This document shows positions 1 to 6,532 of a DNA stretch of 7,430 nucleotides, in pieces (position 1 is the first letter of the stretch; every line of letters starts with the position of its first letter). The notes beneath the pieces are model-generated. The model searched no databases. It was given only the letters and a program-made list of their open reading frames with translations, and was not told where the DNA came from. The DNA is from Prevotellaceae bacterium (lineage in GTDB: Bacteria; Bacteroidota; Bacteroidia; Bacteroidales; UBA932), in NCBI GenBank assembly GCA_031273485.1, contig JAISRS010000287.1:1-7430 (forward strand). Direction: 5' to 3'. The position numbers and the translations under genes were made by a program.

Positions 1-23
1 CTTCCCTGTTTATTACATTTTAT

Positions 24-31
24 TACCTTTG
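24..31 (+). promoter_or_regulatory. Bacteroidota -7 promoter box for yicC-yigZ
   Basis: The octamer TACCTTTG matches the Bacteroidota -7 consensus TAnnTTTG and is followed by CG, as at the other promoters in this window. The same octamer precedes the tRNA at 3815-3822. The -33 element would fall at about the first bases of the window, so it cannot be judged. Transcription would start near position 37, giving a leader of about 28 nt before the yicC start codon. Confidence 0.7.
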
Positions 32-64
32 CGACCTGAAAATTGTAGAAATTAATTATTTTTT

Positions 65-937
65 ATGGAAATAAAATCAATGACAGGCTACGGGAAAGCC
101 GAAAAAGTGATTGGAAACAACAAAGTTATAATAGAAATTCGTTCGCTTAATTCCAAACAATTGGATGTAAATTTAAAACTCCCGCAACAGTATCGCGTAC
201 TTGAAATGGATATAAGAAAACTGCTTTCATCGTCAATACTTAGGGGAAAAACAGATGTGATTATCAGTAACGAATCGTTGGAAGGAAGCTCAAACTATCT
301 TTTTAATGAGCTTGCTTTTAAAACCTATTTCAATTTAATAGCCAAAACAGCGGGAGATGTTGGCGTGGATATTTATACGCAGGAGATTGTGTCGGCAATA
401 TTGCGTTTGCCCGAAGTTCTGACCAACAATGAGGAATTGAGCGAAGCCGAAATGAAAGAAGTATTATCCTGTTGTTCGGAGGCTTTAAACGCTTTGAATA
501 CATTCAGAATCAAAGAGGGCAAAGTTCTTATATCCGATATTTTACATCGCATTTCCGTTATTGAGGATAAACTCAAGTCAATTGAACCTTACGAGCAGAA
601 ACGCATGGAGAAAATTCGTTCATCCATAGAAACGGAGCTGAATCAATTAGACTTACGGGCGGATAAAAACCGGTTTGAACAGGAACTGATATATTATTTG
701 GAAAAACTGGATATTACCGAAGAAAAAGTCAGACTTGCTCAACATTGTGCCTTTTTCAGGCAAACCTCCGAGAAAGAAGATATCCCGGGACGAAAATTAG
801 GATTTATCGCTCAGGAAATAGGACGGGAAATCAATACAATAGGCGCAAAATCGAATGAAGCGAATATGCAAAAAATCGTTGTTGAAATGAAGGACGAACT
901 GGAAAAAATCAAAGAACAATTGTTGAATATACTGTAA
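65..937 (+). CDS. yicC: YicC/YloC family endoribonuclease
   Basis: This encodes a 290-residue protein, the usual YicC length. The family consists of cytoplasmic endoribonucleases linked to RNA and small-RNA turnover. The diagnostic MTGYG is at residues 6-10, and the conserved RSLNSKQLD block follows at 26-34. The C-terminal domain carries DITEEKVRLAQH (216-227) and then GRKLGFIAQEIGREINT (242-258), which matches the family core except for G246 where many members have aspartate. The middle (about 120-200) is helical and variable. The ATG at 65 is chosen because MTGYG lies close to the N-terminus in family members and because the promoter box is just upstream. No Shine-Dalgarno sequence is present, as is usual in Bacteroidota. 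The gene is 4 nt from the next one, so the two are probably co-transcribed. Family identity is very safe; the cellular substrate is unknown. Confidence 0.95.
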   Translation: MEIKSMTGYGKAEKVIGNNKVIIEIRSLNSKQLDVNLKLPQQYRVLEMDIRKLLSSSILRGKTDVIISNESLEGSSNYLFNELAFKTYFNLIAKTAGDVGVDIYTQEIVSAILRLPEVLTNNEELSEAEMKEVLSCCSEALNALNTFRIKEGKVLISDILHRISVIEDKLKSIEPYEQKRMEKIRSSIETELNQLDLRADKNRFEQELIYYLEKLDITEEKVRLAQHCAFFRQTSEKEDIPGRKLGFIAQEIGREINTIGAKSNEANMQKIVVEMKDELEKIKEQLLNIL

Positions 938-941
938 ATTT

Positions 942-1532
942 ATGCAGGATAAATATCTGACAATATCTTCGGCTTCAGAAGGTTTGTATAAAGAAAAAGG
1001 GAGCAGGTTCATTGCTTTTGCATACCCCGTTTCGTCCGAAGATGAAGTGAAGCGATATTTGCAGGAGTTGAAAAAAAAATACTACGATGCCCGACATCAC
1101 TGTTATGCCTACAGATTAGGGGTCGCCGGCGAGTTGTGGAGGGCTGTGGACGACGGAGAACCTTCGGGAACGGCGGGTAAACCTGTCTTAGGACAGTTAC
1201 TCTCACATAATCTCACAAATATTGTTGTGTTTGTTGTGCGTTATTTCGGTGGAATCAAACTCGGCGTATCGGGACTGATAAACGCCTACCGTGCGGCTAC
1301 ATACGACGTTATACAAAATGCAAATATTGTGGAAAAGGAAGATAAAGACAGTTTCAGCGTCGAGTTTAATTATTTATTGATGAACGATGTTATGAAAATA
1401 ATTAAAGAGGAGCAACCCGAAATAATCAAACAAAGTTTTGACATGACATGTAAAATTGATTTGCGTATCCGTCGCAGTTTATCCGAAACACTAAAAAACA
1501 GACTACTCAAAATTGACGGAATCTCACTTTGA
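942..1532 (+). CDS. yigZ: YigZ/IMPACT (UPF0029) family protein
   Basis: This encodes a 196-residue protein, near the family's usual 200 residues. The N-terminal UPF0029/IMPACT domain spans about residues 15-125. It shows the family signature in order: DARHHCYAYRLG (49-60), DDGEPSGTAGKPVL (70-83), and VVRYFGGIKLGVSGLINAY (98-116), followed by RAA. A shorter C-terminal DUF1949-type ferredoxin-like domain covers about 135-196. Eukaryotic IMPACT relatives regulate Gcn2 through a domain that is absent here. The bacterial role is unsettled, although nucleic-acid or translation-related functions have been suggested. It starts 4 nt after the yicC stop codon, so it is almost certainly in the same transcript, and no hairpin terminator follows the stop. 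A periodic GAATTAT repeat begins at its stop codon. The family call is secure but the function is not. Confidence 0.94.
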   Translation: MQDKYLTISSASEGLYKEKGSRFIAFAYPVSSEDEVKRYLQELKKKYYDARHHCYAYRLGVAGELWRAVDDGEPSGTAGKPVLGQLLSHNLTNIVVFVVRYFGGIKLGVSGLINAYRAATYDVIQNANIVEKEDKDSFSVEFNYLLMNDVMKIIKEEQPEIIKQSFDMTCKIDLRIRRSLSETLKNRLLKIDGISL

Positions 1533-1549
1533 ATTATGAATTATGAATT
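1531..1549. repeat. 7-bp tandem GAATTAT tract at the yigZ stop
   Basis: GAATTAT occurs twice, followed by a partial GAATT. The tract begins inside the TGA stop codon of yigZ. It marks the start of the repeat-rich stretch and may have arisen by slippage. No function is apparent. Confidence 0.6.
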
Positions 1550-1570
1550 TGTTGATTAAAAAATCGTGTA

Positions 1571-1632
1571 ATTGTCTGAACCATGATTACAGGATTTTTT
1601 ACAGGATTAACAAGATTTTCAGGATTGACAAT
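1571..1632 (+). repeat. Interspersed repeat family 2 (CAGGATT type), copy 1
   Basis: After GTCTGAACC the sequence repeats near-identical heptamers: ACAGGATT, ACAGGATT, ACAAGATT, TCAGGATT, at spacings of about 9-12 bp. The reverse complement reads as a series of AATCCTG-like units ending in TTCAGAC. That pattern recurs on the + strand at 7281-7326, so this is a dispersed family and not a local tandem repeat. It contains no reading frame of note. I recall similar strings in intergenic DNA of several bacterial groups but cannot verify that here. Confidence 0.6.
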
Positions 1633-1645
1633 TGCGTAGATTGGA

Positions 1646-1746
1646 AAAAATCCGCAGGATTTAATTCGTGTTAATTCGTAAAAATTCTATAGCGTTAAAC
1701 ATTCGTGTAATTCGTGTAATTCGTGGATTAAAAAAAAATCCGTGGA
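1646..1746 (+). repeat. Interspersed repeat family 1 (ATTCGTG type), copy 1
   Basis: The block opens with AAAAATCCGCAGGATTTAA, a small stem AAATCC/GGATTT with a 3-nt loop. It continues with several ATTCGTG units (near 1662, 1672, 1701, 1710 and 1719) and ends in a run of nine A followed by TCCGTGG. The same elements occur in reverse orientation at 3923-4018, including the same small stem with a different 3-nt loop. The two copies share the 20-mer GTGTAATTCGTGGATTAAAA. It is non-coding. Confidence 0.7.
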
Positions 1747-1817
1747 AAAGAAAAACTCGGTGACGTCGGAAATGTGCCGTTTCAGTGGTATTTTTTTCCG
1801 GTTCATGTTTTTTTTTA

Positions 1818-1847
1818 TTGTGCAGACGTTAATTCGATATACTTTTG
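1818..1847 (+). promoter_or_regulatory. Bacteroidota promoter for the kinase/regulator operon
   Basis: A -7 box TACTTTTG lies at 1840-1847 and a -33-type TTG at 1818-1820, with 19 nt between them, which is the expected spacing. It lies immediately upstream of the kinase start. A TTG codon inside the -7 box (1845) is in frame with the kinase and can mislead start prediction. The promoter argues that translation starts at the ATG at 1869, with a leader of only about 15 nt. Confidence 0.75.
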
Positions 1848-1868
1848 CGGCAAAAATTGCAGAATGAA

Positions 1869-2906
1869 ATGAAGACAGATTATAAAACAGCGTTGATACT
1901 CTCAATTGCAATAAGTTTATTATTGAACGTGATATTTATTGTTTCGTTCTTTTATCACAAGGAAGTTCCTCAGGCTATGGGGCGTCGCATTCCGGAATTT
2001 AATTTGCAAAGGACAGTGATAGATATTTCGTCAAATTTCCTTCTCACGTTTATCCTTTATATTCTTAATTTCAATCTTTTGAAATTGAGAATACGGAAAA
2101 ACCTACAGTTATTACTCATAATTGTTTTAACCATAATTTTGACATATTTTATAAGCATTTCGATATCCGGATTTCAGCTGGATTTTTTTGAATTGGAGCA
2201 TCGTCCCAGAGCCGTGAAAGGCTTTACGCGGATGGGATTAAACCGAGATTATTTAATCGCCTTACTTGTAGTTCTGTCATCACAATTGATTTACGTATCT
2301 CAAAAGCAGCAAAAAACGGCATTGGAAAATGAAGCCTTACGCGCCGAATATATGCGAAGTCGTTACGAAGCATTGAAAAATCAGGTTGATCCCCATTTCC
2401 TTTTCAACTCTTTAAATACGCTCAATTCCCTGATAAAAGTGAACAGCGATAAAGCGCAGGAATATGTTCAGCAACTGTCCTTTGTGTTTCGATACACCTT
2501 GCAAAACAACGAAGTGATCACTCTAAGAGAGGAATTGGATTATACCAAAGCCTACTGCCATCTGATGCAAATCCGTTATGGAAACAATCTTCGGTTTGAA
2601 TATAATGTGGACGCAAAATTTTATGATTATCTGATTATTCCCTTAAGTTTACAGACTCTGGTTGAAAATGCAATAAAGCACAATGTGGTCAGCGCCAAGC
2701 AACCTCTGACGGTGAAAATCGACGAATGCAACGAATCCATCAGAGTTTCGAACCCGATACAACTAAAAAAAGAAGTTGAAGTGGGTGAAGGAATAGGACT
2801 TGCAAATCTAACGGAAAGATACAGATTGATGTGGAAAAAAGAAATTGTTACCGTCAAAACCGAAAACACTTTTGAAGTAACGGTTCCTTTAATGAAAAAA
2901 AGTTGA
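1869..2906 (+). CDS. LytS/YehU-type membrane sensor histidine kinase
   Basis: This encodes 345 residues from the ATG at 1869; a TTG at 1845 would add eight residues but lies in the promoter. Four hydrophobic membrane segments are visible at about residues 6-29, 54-72, 79-101 and 128-143, with only short loops between them. A short coiled-coil linker follows. The His_kinase domain (LytS/YehU class) begins with NQVDPHFLFNSLNTLNSL, in which H176 is the predicted phosphoacceptor. The ATP-binding part shows LVENAIKHN (N-box, E266/N267) and GEGIGLANLTERY (G-box, from about 306). No extracellular sensing domain is present, so the signal is probably read in or at the membrane. The response-regulator gene follows after 45 nt, and the pair is expected to act as a phosphorelay at the inner membrane. 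The stimulus is unknown. Confidence 0.93.
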   Translation: MKTDYKTALILSIAISLLLNVIFIVSFFYHKEVPQAMGRRIPEFNLQRTVIDISSNFLLTFILYILNFNLLKLRIRKNLQLLLIIVLTIILTYFISISISGFQLDFFELEHRPRAVKGFTRMGLNRDYLIALLVVLSSQLIYVSQKQQKTALENEALRAEYMRSRYEALKNQVDPHFLFNSLNTLNSLIKVNSDKAQEYVQQLSFVFRYTLQNNEVITLREELDYTKAYCHLMQIRYGNNLRFEYNVDAKFYDYLIIPLSLQTLVENAIKHNVVSAKQPLTVKIDECNESIRVSNPIQLKKEVEVGEGIGLANLTERYRLMWKKEIVTVKTENTFEVTVPLMKKS

Positions 2907-2951
2907 AAATGACTGATTTTAATTCGTAAACGGAGTTTAATTAATTATTAT

Positions 2952-3725
2952 ATGAAAGCAATTATAATAGAAGACGAAATTATAGCAGCGGAACATCTCA
3001 AGTCTTTAATAGCAGAGATTGAGCCGGATATTGAGATTTTAGCAGTGTTGCAGTCAATCGAAGAATCTGTTGAATGGATAGAATTGAATCCATCGCCCGA
3101 TTTAGTATTTATGGACATACATTTGGCTGACGGGTCGGCATTTATGATTTTCGATAGCGTTGAAATCAAATGCCCTATTATATTTACGACCGCTTACGAC
3201 GAATACGCTCTTAAAGCATTTGAAGTAAACAGTATAGACTATATCCTGAAACCTATCGGCAAAAGCAGTTTAGAGAAAGCGATATTGAAATACAAAAATT
3301 TTCAGGGAGATTCGTCACAATCGCAACAGCTGATAAATAACCTTTTGAAAACGTTGCAACAGTCGATGAAATCGTATAAAAGTTACTTCCTGGTTCCCGA
3401 AAAAGCAAAACTCGTACCATTAGCCACAGAAGATATTTATTACATATTTATCGACACAAAAATTGTGAAAGCCATAACCTCCGACCATAAAGTCTATTTC
3501 ATGGATAAAACGCTCGACGAAATAATGGAACAGTTAGACCCGAAAAATTTTTTTAGAGCCAACCGTCAATATATCATCTCACGTTTAGCGGTTAAAGACA
3601 TGTCGTTATGGTTTGGAAACAAGTTATCCGTAAACCTGAAAATCCCGACATCCGAAAAAATCATCATAAGTAAAGCCCGCGTCAAAGAATTTAAACAATG
3701 GCTTTCGGGGTCAAACCTGAATTAA
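2952..3725 (+). CDS. LytTR-family response regulator
   Basis: This encodes a 257-residue two-domain protein. The receiver domain (about 1-118) has the acidic pair E7/D8, phosphoacceptor D55 in LVFMDIHLADG, the conserved T79/T80 region in FTTAYDEYALKAF, and K100-P101 in YILKPIGK. A linker of about 25 residues leads to a LytTR DNA-binding domain (about 145-250), recognisable by the block FFRANRQYIISRL (200-212). LytTR regulators bind DNA as dimers at paired direct repeats, and are partnered by kinases of the type encoded just upstream. No obvious target operon lies next to the pair, so its regulon is elsewhere or it regulates itself. No separate promoter is visible in the 45-nt gap, so it is likely co-transcribed with the kinase. 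Translation starts at the first ATG, with no Shine-Dalgarno sequence. Confidence 0.94.
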   Translation: MKAIIIEDEIIAAEHLKSLIAEIEPDIEILAVLQSIEESVEWIELNPSPDLVFMDIHLADGSAFMIFDSVEIKCPIIFTTAYDEYALKAFEVNSIDYILKPIGKSSLEKAILKYKNFQGDSSQSQQLINNLLKTLQQSMKSYKSYFLVPEKAKLVPLATEDIYYIFIDTKIVKAITSDHKVYFMDKTLDEIMEQLDPKNFFRANRQYIISRLAVKDMSLWFGNKLSVNLKIPTSEKIIISKARVKEFKQWLSGSNLN

Positions 3726-3790
3726 ATGATTTTATATTACGCTTTATATAACCATGATACCGCAAAAATTAAAAAAAAGTGAAAATAATA

Positions 3791-3822
3791 TTTGCATATT
3801 CCAAAATATCGCATTACCTTTG
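3791..3822 (+). promoter_or_regulatory. Bacteroidota promoter of the initiator tRNA
   Basis: A full -33 TTTG (3791-3794) is followed 20 nt later by the -7 box TACCTTTG (3815-3822) and then CG. This is the best consensus promoter in the window. Transcription should start near 3828, only a few bases before the mature tRNA 5' end, so the precursor leader is very short. Confidence 0.85.
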
Positions 3823-3833
3823 CGCCCACAAAT

Positions 3834-3906
3834 CGCGGGGTGGAGCAGTTGGCAGCTCGTTGGGCTCATAACCCAAAGGTCGTAGGTTCGAGTCCTACCC
3901 CCGCTA
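3834..3906 (+). tRNA. Initiator tRNA-fMet, anticodon CAU
   Basis: The 73 nt fold as a complete cloverleaf: acceptor CGCGGGG/CCCCGCT, D stem GAGC/GCTC, anticodon stem TTGGG/CCCAA around loop CTCATAA, and T stem GTAGG/CCTAC around TTCGAGT, with discriminator A. The anticodon CAT is at 3867-3869. Three features mark it as the initiator and not elongator tRNA-Met: the first acceptor pair is mismatched (C1 opposite T72), the anticodon stem ends in three consecutive G-C pairs, and the D stem has A11-U24. The 3' CCA is not encoded (CTA follows) and must be added by the CCA-adding enzyme. It stands alone with its own promoter, and no other tRNA is nearby. Confidence 0.97.
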
Positions 3907-3922
3907 CTAAATCTCAATCTTT

Positions 3923-4018
3923 ATCCACGAATTTTTTTTAATCCACGAATTACACGGATTTAAATCCGGCGGATTTTTACGAAACATAAGTTCGACGTAG
4001 TCAATTACACGAATTTTT
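3923..4018 (-). repeat. Interspersed repeat family 1 (ATTCGTG type), inverted copy 2
   Basis: On the minus strand this reads as ATTCGTG units, the small stem AAATCC/GGATTT with loop GCC, then TCCGTGTAATTCGTGGATT, an A8 run and TTCGTGGA. It is therefore the same family as 1646-1746 in the opposite orientation. The order of units is not identical, so the two copies have been rearranged or have diverged. It begins 16 nt after the tRNA gene and fills the first third of the gap before the SWIM gene. It is non-coding. Confidence 0.7.
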
Positions 4019-4193
4019 CTGTGAAGGTAAAAATTCTGAAAATCTTTATACTATGCGTCATTTGTGTGCTAAATTACTTTTAAAACAGCTCCGTCAACAG
4101 TTCTCTCCGGTGAAATAAAATGTTCTCAAAGTTTCACAAAAACATTTTTATCATAAAAAAGTACTACATTTGCGCTTTAAAAATCAAAAAACT
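4019..4193. other. Unassigned non-coding leader upstream of the SWIM gene
   Basis: This is non-repetitive AT-rich DNA between repeat copy 2 and the SWIM protein gene. It contains one 21-codon open frame (from 4053) with no family resemblance, which is not called. The only recognisable site is the -7 promoter box at 4165-4172. Confidence 0.5.
4165..4172 (+). promoter_or_regulatory. Bacteroidota -7 promoter box for the SWIM gene
   Basis: TACATTTG fits TAnnTTTG and is followed by CG. A clear -33 TTTG at the expected spacing is not visible, so the promoter may be weaker or activator-dependent. As at the kinase promoter, the TTG in the box is in frame with the gene and exactly 24 nt upstream of the ATG. 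Confidence 0.6.
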
Positions 4194-5858
4194 ATGAGAT
4201 ATAATGATATTATTGATTTACAGGAAACCTCTCCGAACCATTGGAGGGCAAAATACCAGGGGAATTATGGCGTATATACCATAAAAATAGCATTCGATTC
4301 CGGCGGAAAGACTTCCAGCTTTTCCTGCTCCTGTCCAAGCGATTACTACCCCTGCAAACACATCGGATTTGTGAAAACAGCAATCGCCGGGCAAATTGAC
4401 AAAATGAAAAATTCAACGGACACAGAAGAGAAATCGCCAATGATAGAGGACTTGTTGAATGATGTTACGCCTCAGGAACTGCGTGATTTTGTTGTGCGAC
4501 AAACCAAATATAATCCCGATTTAACGAATGCCATCAAGTTGGAGTTTGCGCACAAAAAAACAGTGTCACATACAAATATTTATTCCGACATACTGCGCGA
4601 AGAATTTGCTAACGTGTGTTTTGATGAATCTGATTACGATGTTTACTCTGCAACAGGCGACAATCTCGACTTGAATTTTTTCGAAGAATGGCTCGAAAGA
4701 GCGGAGAGTCACGTCGAACAAAAAAATTATCATGAAGCCATATTGATTTGTAAAGCCTGCATTGAAGAACTTGCAGATTGGATTGTGGCGGAAGATGAAG
4801 TTCTTGATTATGTAGATGAAAGCTATCGATTTCGTCCATTTCAAATAATGAAAAAAGCTGTAGAAAATTTCGATATTGATGTCAAAGAATTATATGCCTA
4901 CTGCATATCCGAAATGGAAAAAGACAAATATTCGGAGGTATATATGTTTAACGAATTCAACAATTTACTGCTGACACTTGCCATAAAGGGAAATATGAAC
5001 GAATTTACAGTTTTGCAGGAACAATTGCTGGAAAAAATCAACGACAAGGCATCCTTCGACGCAGAAAGAATTCTAAAACGTGAAATAAGTTTTTATCAAG
5101 GCACACATCAACCCGAAAAAGCAGATGCACTGATTGAAAACAATATCCAGATAGCAAATTTTTGCTATCAGATGGCTGAAAAACGATTTAATGAACAGAA
5201 TTTTGCGGAAGCACGGAGGTTGATAAACGAATTTCTTTCAAAGAAGAACAATAATAATTCTTTCCACCAACAATGGAAAGAACTCTTGCTCAAAATTGCT
5301 CAAAAAGAAAACGATATTCCTGTCATACGGTCAATTGCATTTGGATTTATCGAATCGAGTTTCAACAGGGAATATTTTTCCATCTACAAATCCGCCTTTA
5401 CTCCCGATGAATGGAAAGATGCCTTGGAAAATATTCTGCAACACTACGAAAATAACAAAAACAAAAACAAAAACAATAAGAACAGGTGGTATGGGTGGTA
5501 TGGTTCTGCCAATTATGATTTAACCGACCCCGTGGTCGATGTGCTGATTGCCGAAAAATCCGCCGAACGGCTGATTCTGTATATAGAGAAAGATCTTTCG
5601 CTGGAAAAGCTGGAGAAATATCATAAAGAATTTGCGGAATCGTATCCCGAAAAAACACTTGAGATGTTTAAAAAATTGATGGACAAATATGTGGCAGATC
5701 ATACCAAGCGCAGCCATTACGACTATGCCGTCAAACTGTTAAAACAAATGCGGCGAATAAAAGGCGGAGATAAAATCGTTGCCGAAATGATTGCCCGCTA
5801 TACCGCCCAATACAAAACACGCAAAGTAATGCTGGAAATGTTCAATGCTTTGCTTTAA
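4194..5858 (+). CDS. SWIM zinc-finger domain protein
   Basis: This encodes 554 residues from the ATG at 4194; an in-frame TTG at 4170 lies inside the promoter box and is rejected. A SWIM zinc finger (CxCxnCxH) near the N-terminus has ligands C45, C47, C54 and H56 in the segment CSCPSDYYPCKH. It is preceded by the usual beta-rich stretch in which a tryptophan and charged residues lead into the finger. SWIM domains bind zinc and are thought to contact DNA or protein. The rest, about 80-554, is helical and rich in charged residues, resembling TPR-like helical repeats, but I cannot assign a named domain. Residues 420-437 form an unusual Asn/Lys tract followed by WYGWYG. No signal peptide or membrane segment is present, so it is probably cytoplasmic. 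The biological role is unknown. The next gene, an exonuclease, lies 156 nt downstream. Confidence 0.88.
   Translation: MRYNDIIDLQETSPNHWRAKYQGNYGVYTIKIAFDSGGKTSSFSCSCPSDYYPCKHIGFVKTAIAGQIDKMKNSTDTEEKSPMIEDLLNDVTPQELRDFVVRQTKYNPDLTNAIKLEFAHKKTVSHTNIYSDILREEFANVCFDESDYDVYSATGDNLDLNFFEEWLERAESHVEQKNYHEAILICKACIEELADWIVAEDEVLDYVDESYRFRPFQIMKKAVENFDIDVKELYAYCISEMEKDKYSEVYMFNEFNNLLLTLAIKGNMNEFTVLQEQLLEKINDKASFDAERILKREISFYQGTHQPEKADALIENNIQIANFCYQMAEKRFNEQNFAEARRLINEFLSKKNNNNSFHQQWKELLLKIAQKENDIPVIRSIAFGFIESSFNREYFSIYKSAFTPDEWKDALENILQHYENNKNKNKNNKNRWYGWYGSANYDLTDPVVDVLIAEKSAERLILYIEKDLSLEKLEKYHKEFAESYPEKTLEMFKKLMDKYVADHTKRSHYDYAVKLLKQMRRIKGGDKIVAEMIARYTAQYKTRKVMLEMFNALL
5454..5502 (+). repeat. In-gene microrepeats in the SWIM gene: (AACAAA)3 and a 9-bp duplication
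   Basis: Three AACAAA hexamers (5454-5471) plus a further AAC encode alternating Asn-Lys. After a short spacer, GGTGGTATG is duplicated exactly (5485-5493 and 5494-5502), giving WYGWYG. Both repeats are multiples of 3 and keep the reading frame, so length changes by slippage would be tolerated. The tract probably forms a flexible linker between helical parts. Confidence 0.75.
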
Positions 5859-5919
5859 AACACAATGTTCATGAATGAATTAAATATTGGACAGTGGTCT
5901 ATATCCGCTGATTTTAGTT

Positions 5920-5932
5920 TACGGTAACCGTA
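5920..5932. promoter_or_regulatory. Palindrome TACGGTAACCGTA upstream of the exonuclease gene
   Basis: This perfect inverted repeat has 6-bp arms around a single central base. It lies in the 156-nt gap between the SWIM and exonuclease genes, about 83 nt before the exonuclease ATG. The symmetry suits a dimeric regulator, but there is only one copy and no recognisable TAnnTTTG box nearby, so an operator role is only a possibility. Confidence 0.3.
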
Positions 5933-6014
5933 TTTCGTAAAGACGTAATAAAAAACAGGGCGTAACCCGAAAACCCTTCAACAGAGTAGGGAAATTTTTA
6001 AATGTAATAAGAAA

Positions 6015-6524
6015 ATGACATACATAATGGTAGATATAGAGAGTGACGGTCCGATTCCGGGCGACTATTCTATGGTCTCTTTTGGCGCTGTGGTGGTAGA
6101 TAACCACTTGGATAAAACCTTCTACGGCAAACTAAAACCGATTTCGGACAGGTATGTTCCGGAAATGCTTAAAGTTTCCAAACATTCCAGAGAGGAAACG
6201 CTACAGTTTGAAGAACCGCAAAAAGTAATGAAAGCCTTTGCCGACTGGATAAAAACAAATTGCGAAGATAAACCGATATTTATCAGCGATAACAACGGGT
6301 TCGACTGGATGTTTATATGCTGGTATTTTCATCATTTTTTAGAAACAAATCCTTTTGGATACAGTTCTCAAAATCTGGGAAGTTTGTACAAAGGACTTGA
6401 AAAAGATACGAAGGTAAATTTCAAACACTTGCGAAAAACAAAACATACTCACAATCCGGTGGACGATGCAAAAGGAAACGCAGAAGCCTTGTTGATTATG
6501 CAAGAAAAATACGGGCTAAAATAA
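6015..6524 (+). CDS. DEDDh 3'-5' exonuclease, Rv2179c-like
   Basis: This encodes a 169-residue single-domain protein resembling the Rv2179c-like 3'-5' exoribonuclease family (DEDD superfamily). ExoI is MVDIESDGP with D7 and E9. ExoII is NNGFDWMF with D97. ExoIII is HNPVDDAKGNAEAL with H146 and D151 at the H-x4-D spacing of DEDDh enzymes. All four metal ligands and the general-base histidine are present, so it should be active. It would hydrolyse nucleotides from 3' ends, probably of RNA, using two divalent metals. The first ATG is used; an in-frame ATG four codons later would shorten the first beta strand. No promoter box was found, so it may be read from the SWIM gene promoter or from an atypical one. 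A truncated copy of the foldback repeat begins only about 8 nt after the stop codon. Confidence 0.88.
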   Translation: MTYIMVDIESDGPIPGDYSMVSFGAVVVDNHLDKTFYGKLKPISDRYVPEMLKVSKHSREETLQFEEPQKVMKAFADWIKTNCEDKPIFISDNNGFDWMFICWYFHHFLETNPFGYSSQNLGSLYKGLEKDTKVNFKHLRKTKHTHNPVDDAKGNAEALLIMQEKYGLK

Positions 6525-6532
6525 ATTGACAT

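Larger units (their letters stand above)
1533..1868. other. Gene-free stretch between yigZ and the kinase gene
   Basis: There is no coding sequence on either strand that resembles a protein family. The stretch holds, in order, the end of the GAATTAT tract, one copy each of repeat families 2 and 1, a short less repetitive piece (about 1747-1815), and the promoter of the downstream kinase gene. No convincing intrinsic terminator is visible after yigZ. The repeats fill most of the interval. Confidence 0.7.

Noticed and set aside
797..1206. Minus-strand open frames overlapping yicC and yigZ
   Set aside because: They lie antisense to two well-recognised genes and show no family features.
1646..1746. 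Possible CRISPR or regular direct-repeat array
   Set aside because: The ATTCGTG units are short, imperfect and irregularly spaced, with no unique spacers of constant length and no cas genes.
2917..2930. TTTTAATTCGTAAA in the kinase-regulator gap resembling repeat family 1
   Set aside because: Only about 12 nt match 1671-1682, and none of the other family elements are present. This is too little to call a copy.
3732..3751. Possible terminator hairpin TTATAT/ATATAA after the response regulator
   Set aside because: The stem is six A-T pairs with an 8-nt loop and no following T-run. It is too weak to call.
4053..4118. A 21-codon frame upstream of the SWIM gene
   Set aside because: It has no homology that I recognise and no conserved context; it is probably chance.
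5296..5523. A 75-codon frame inside the SWIM gene in another frame
   Set aside because: It is nested within a confident gene and owes its openness to the Asn/Lys codon repeats; its translation is low-complexity.
5865..5927. A 20-codon frame after the SWIM gene (MFMNELNIGQW...)
   Set aside because: It is too short, has no family resemblance and no promoter, and ends in the palindrome. It cannot be supported as a gene.
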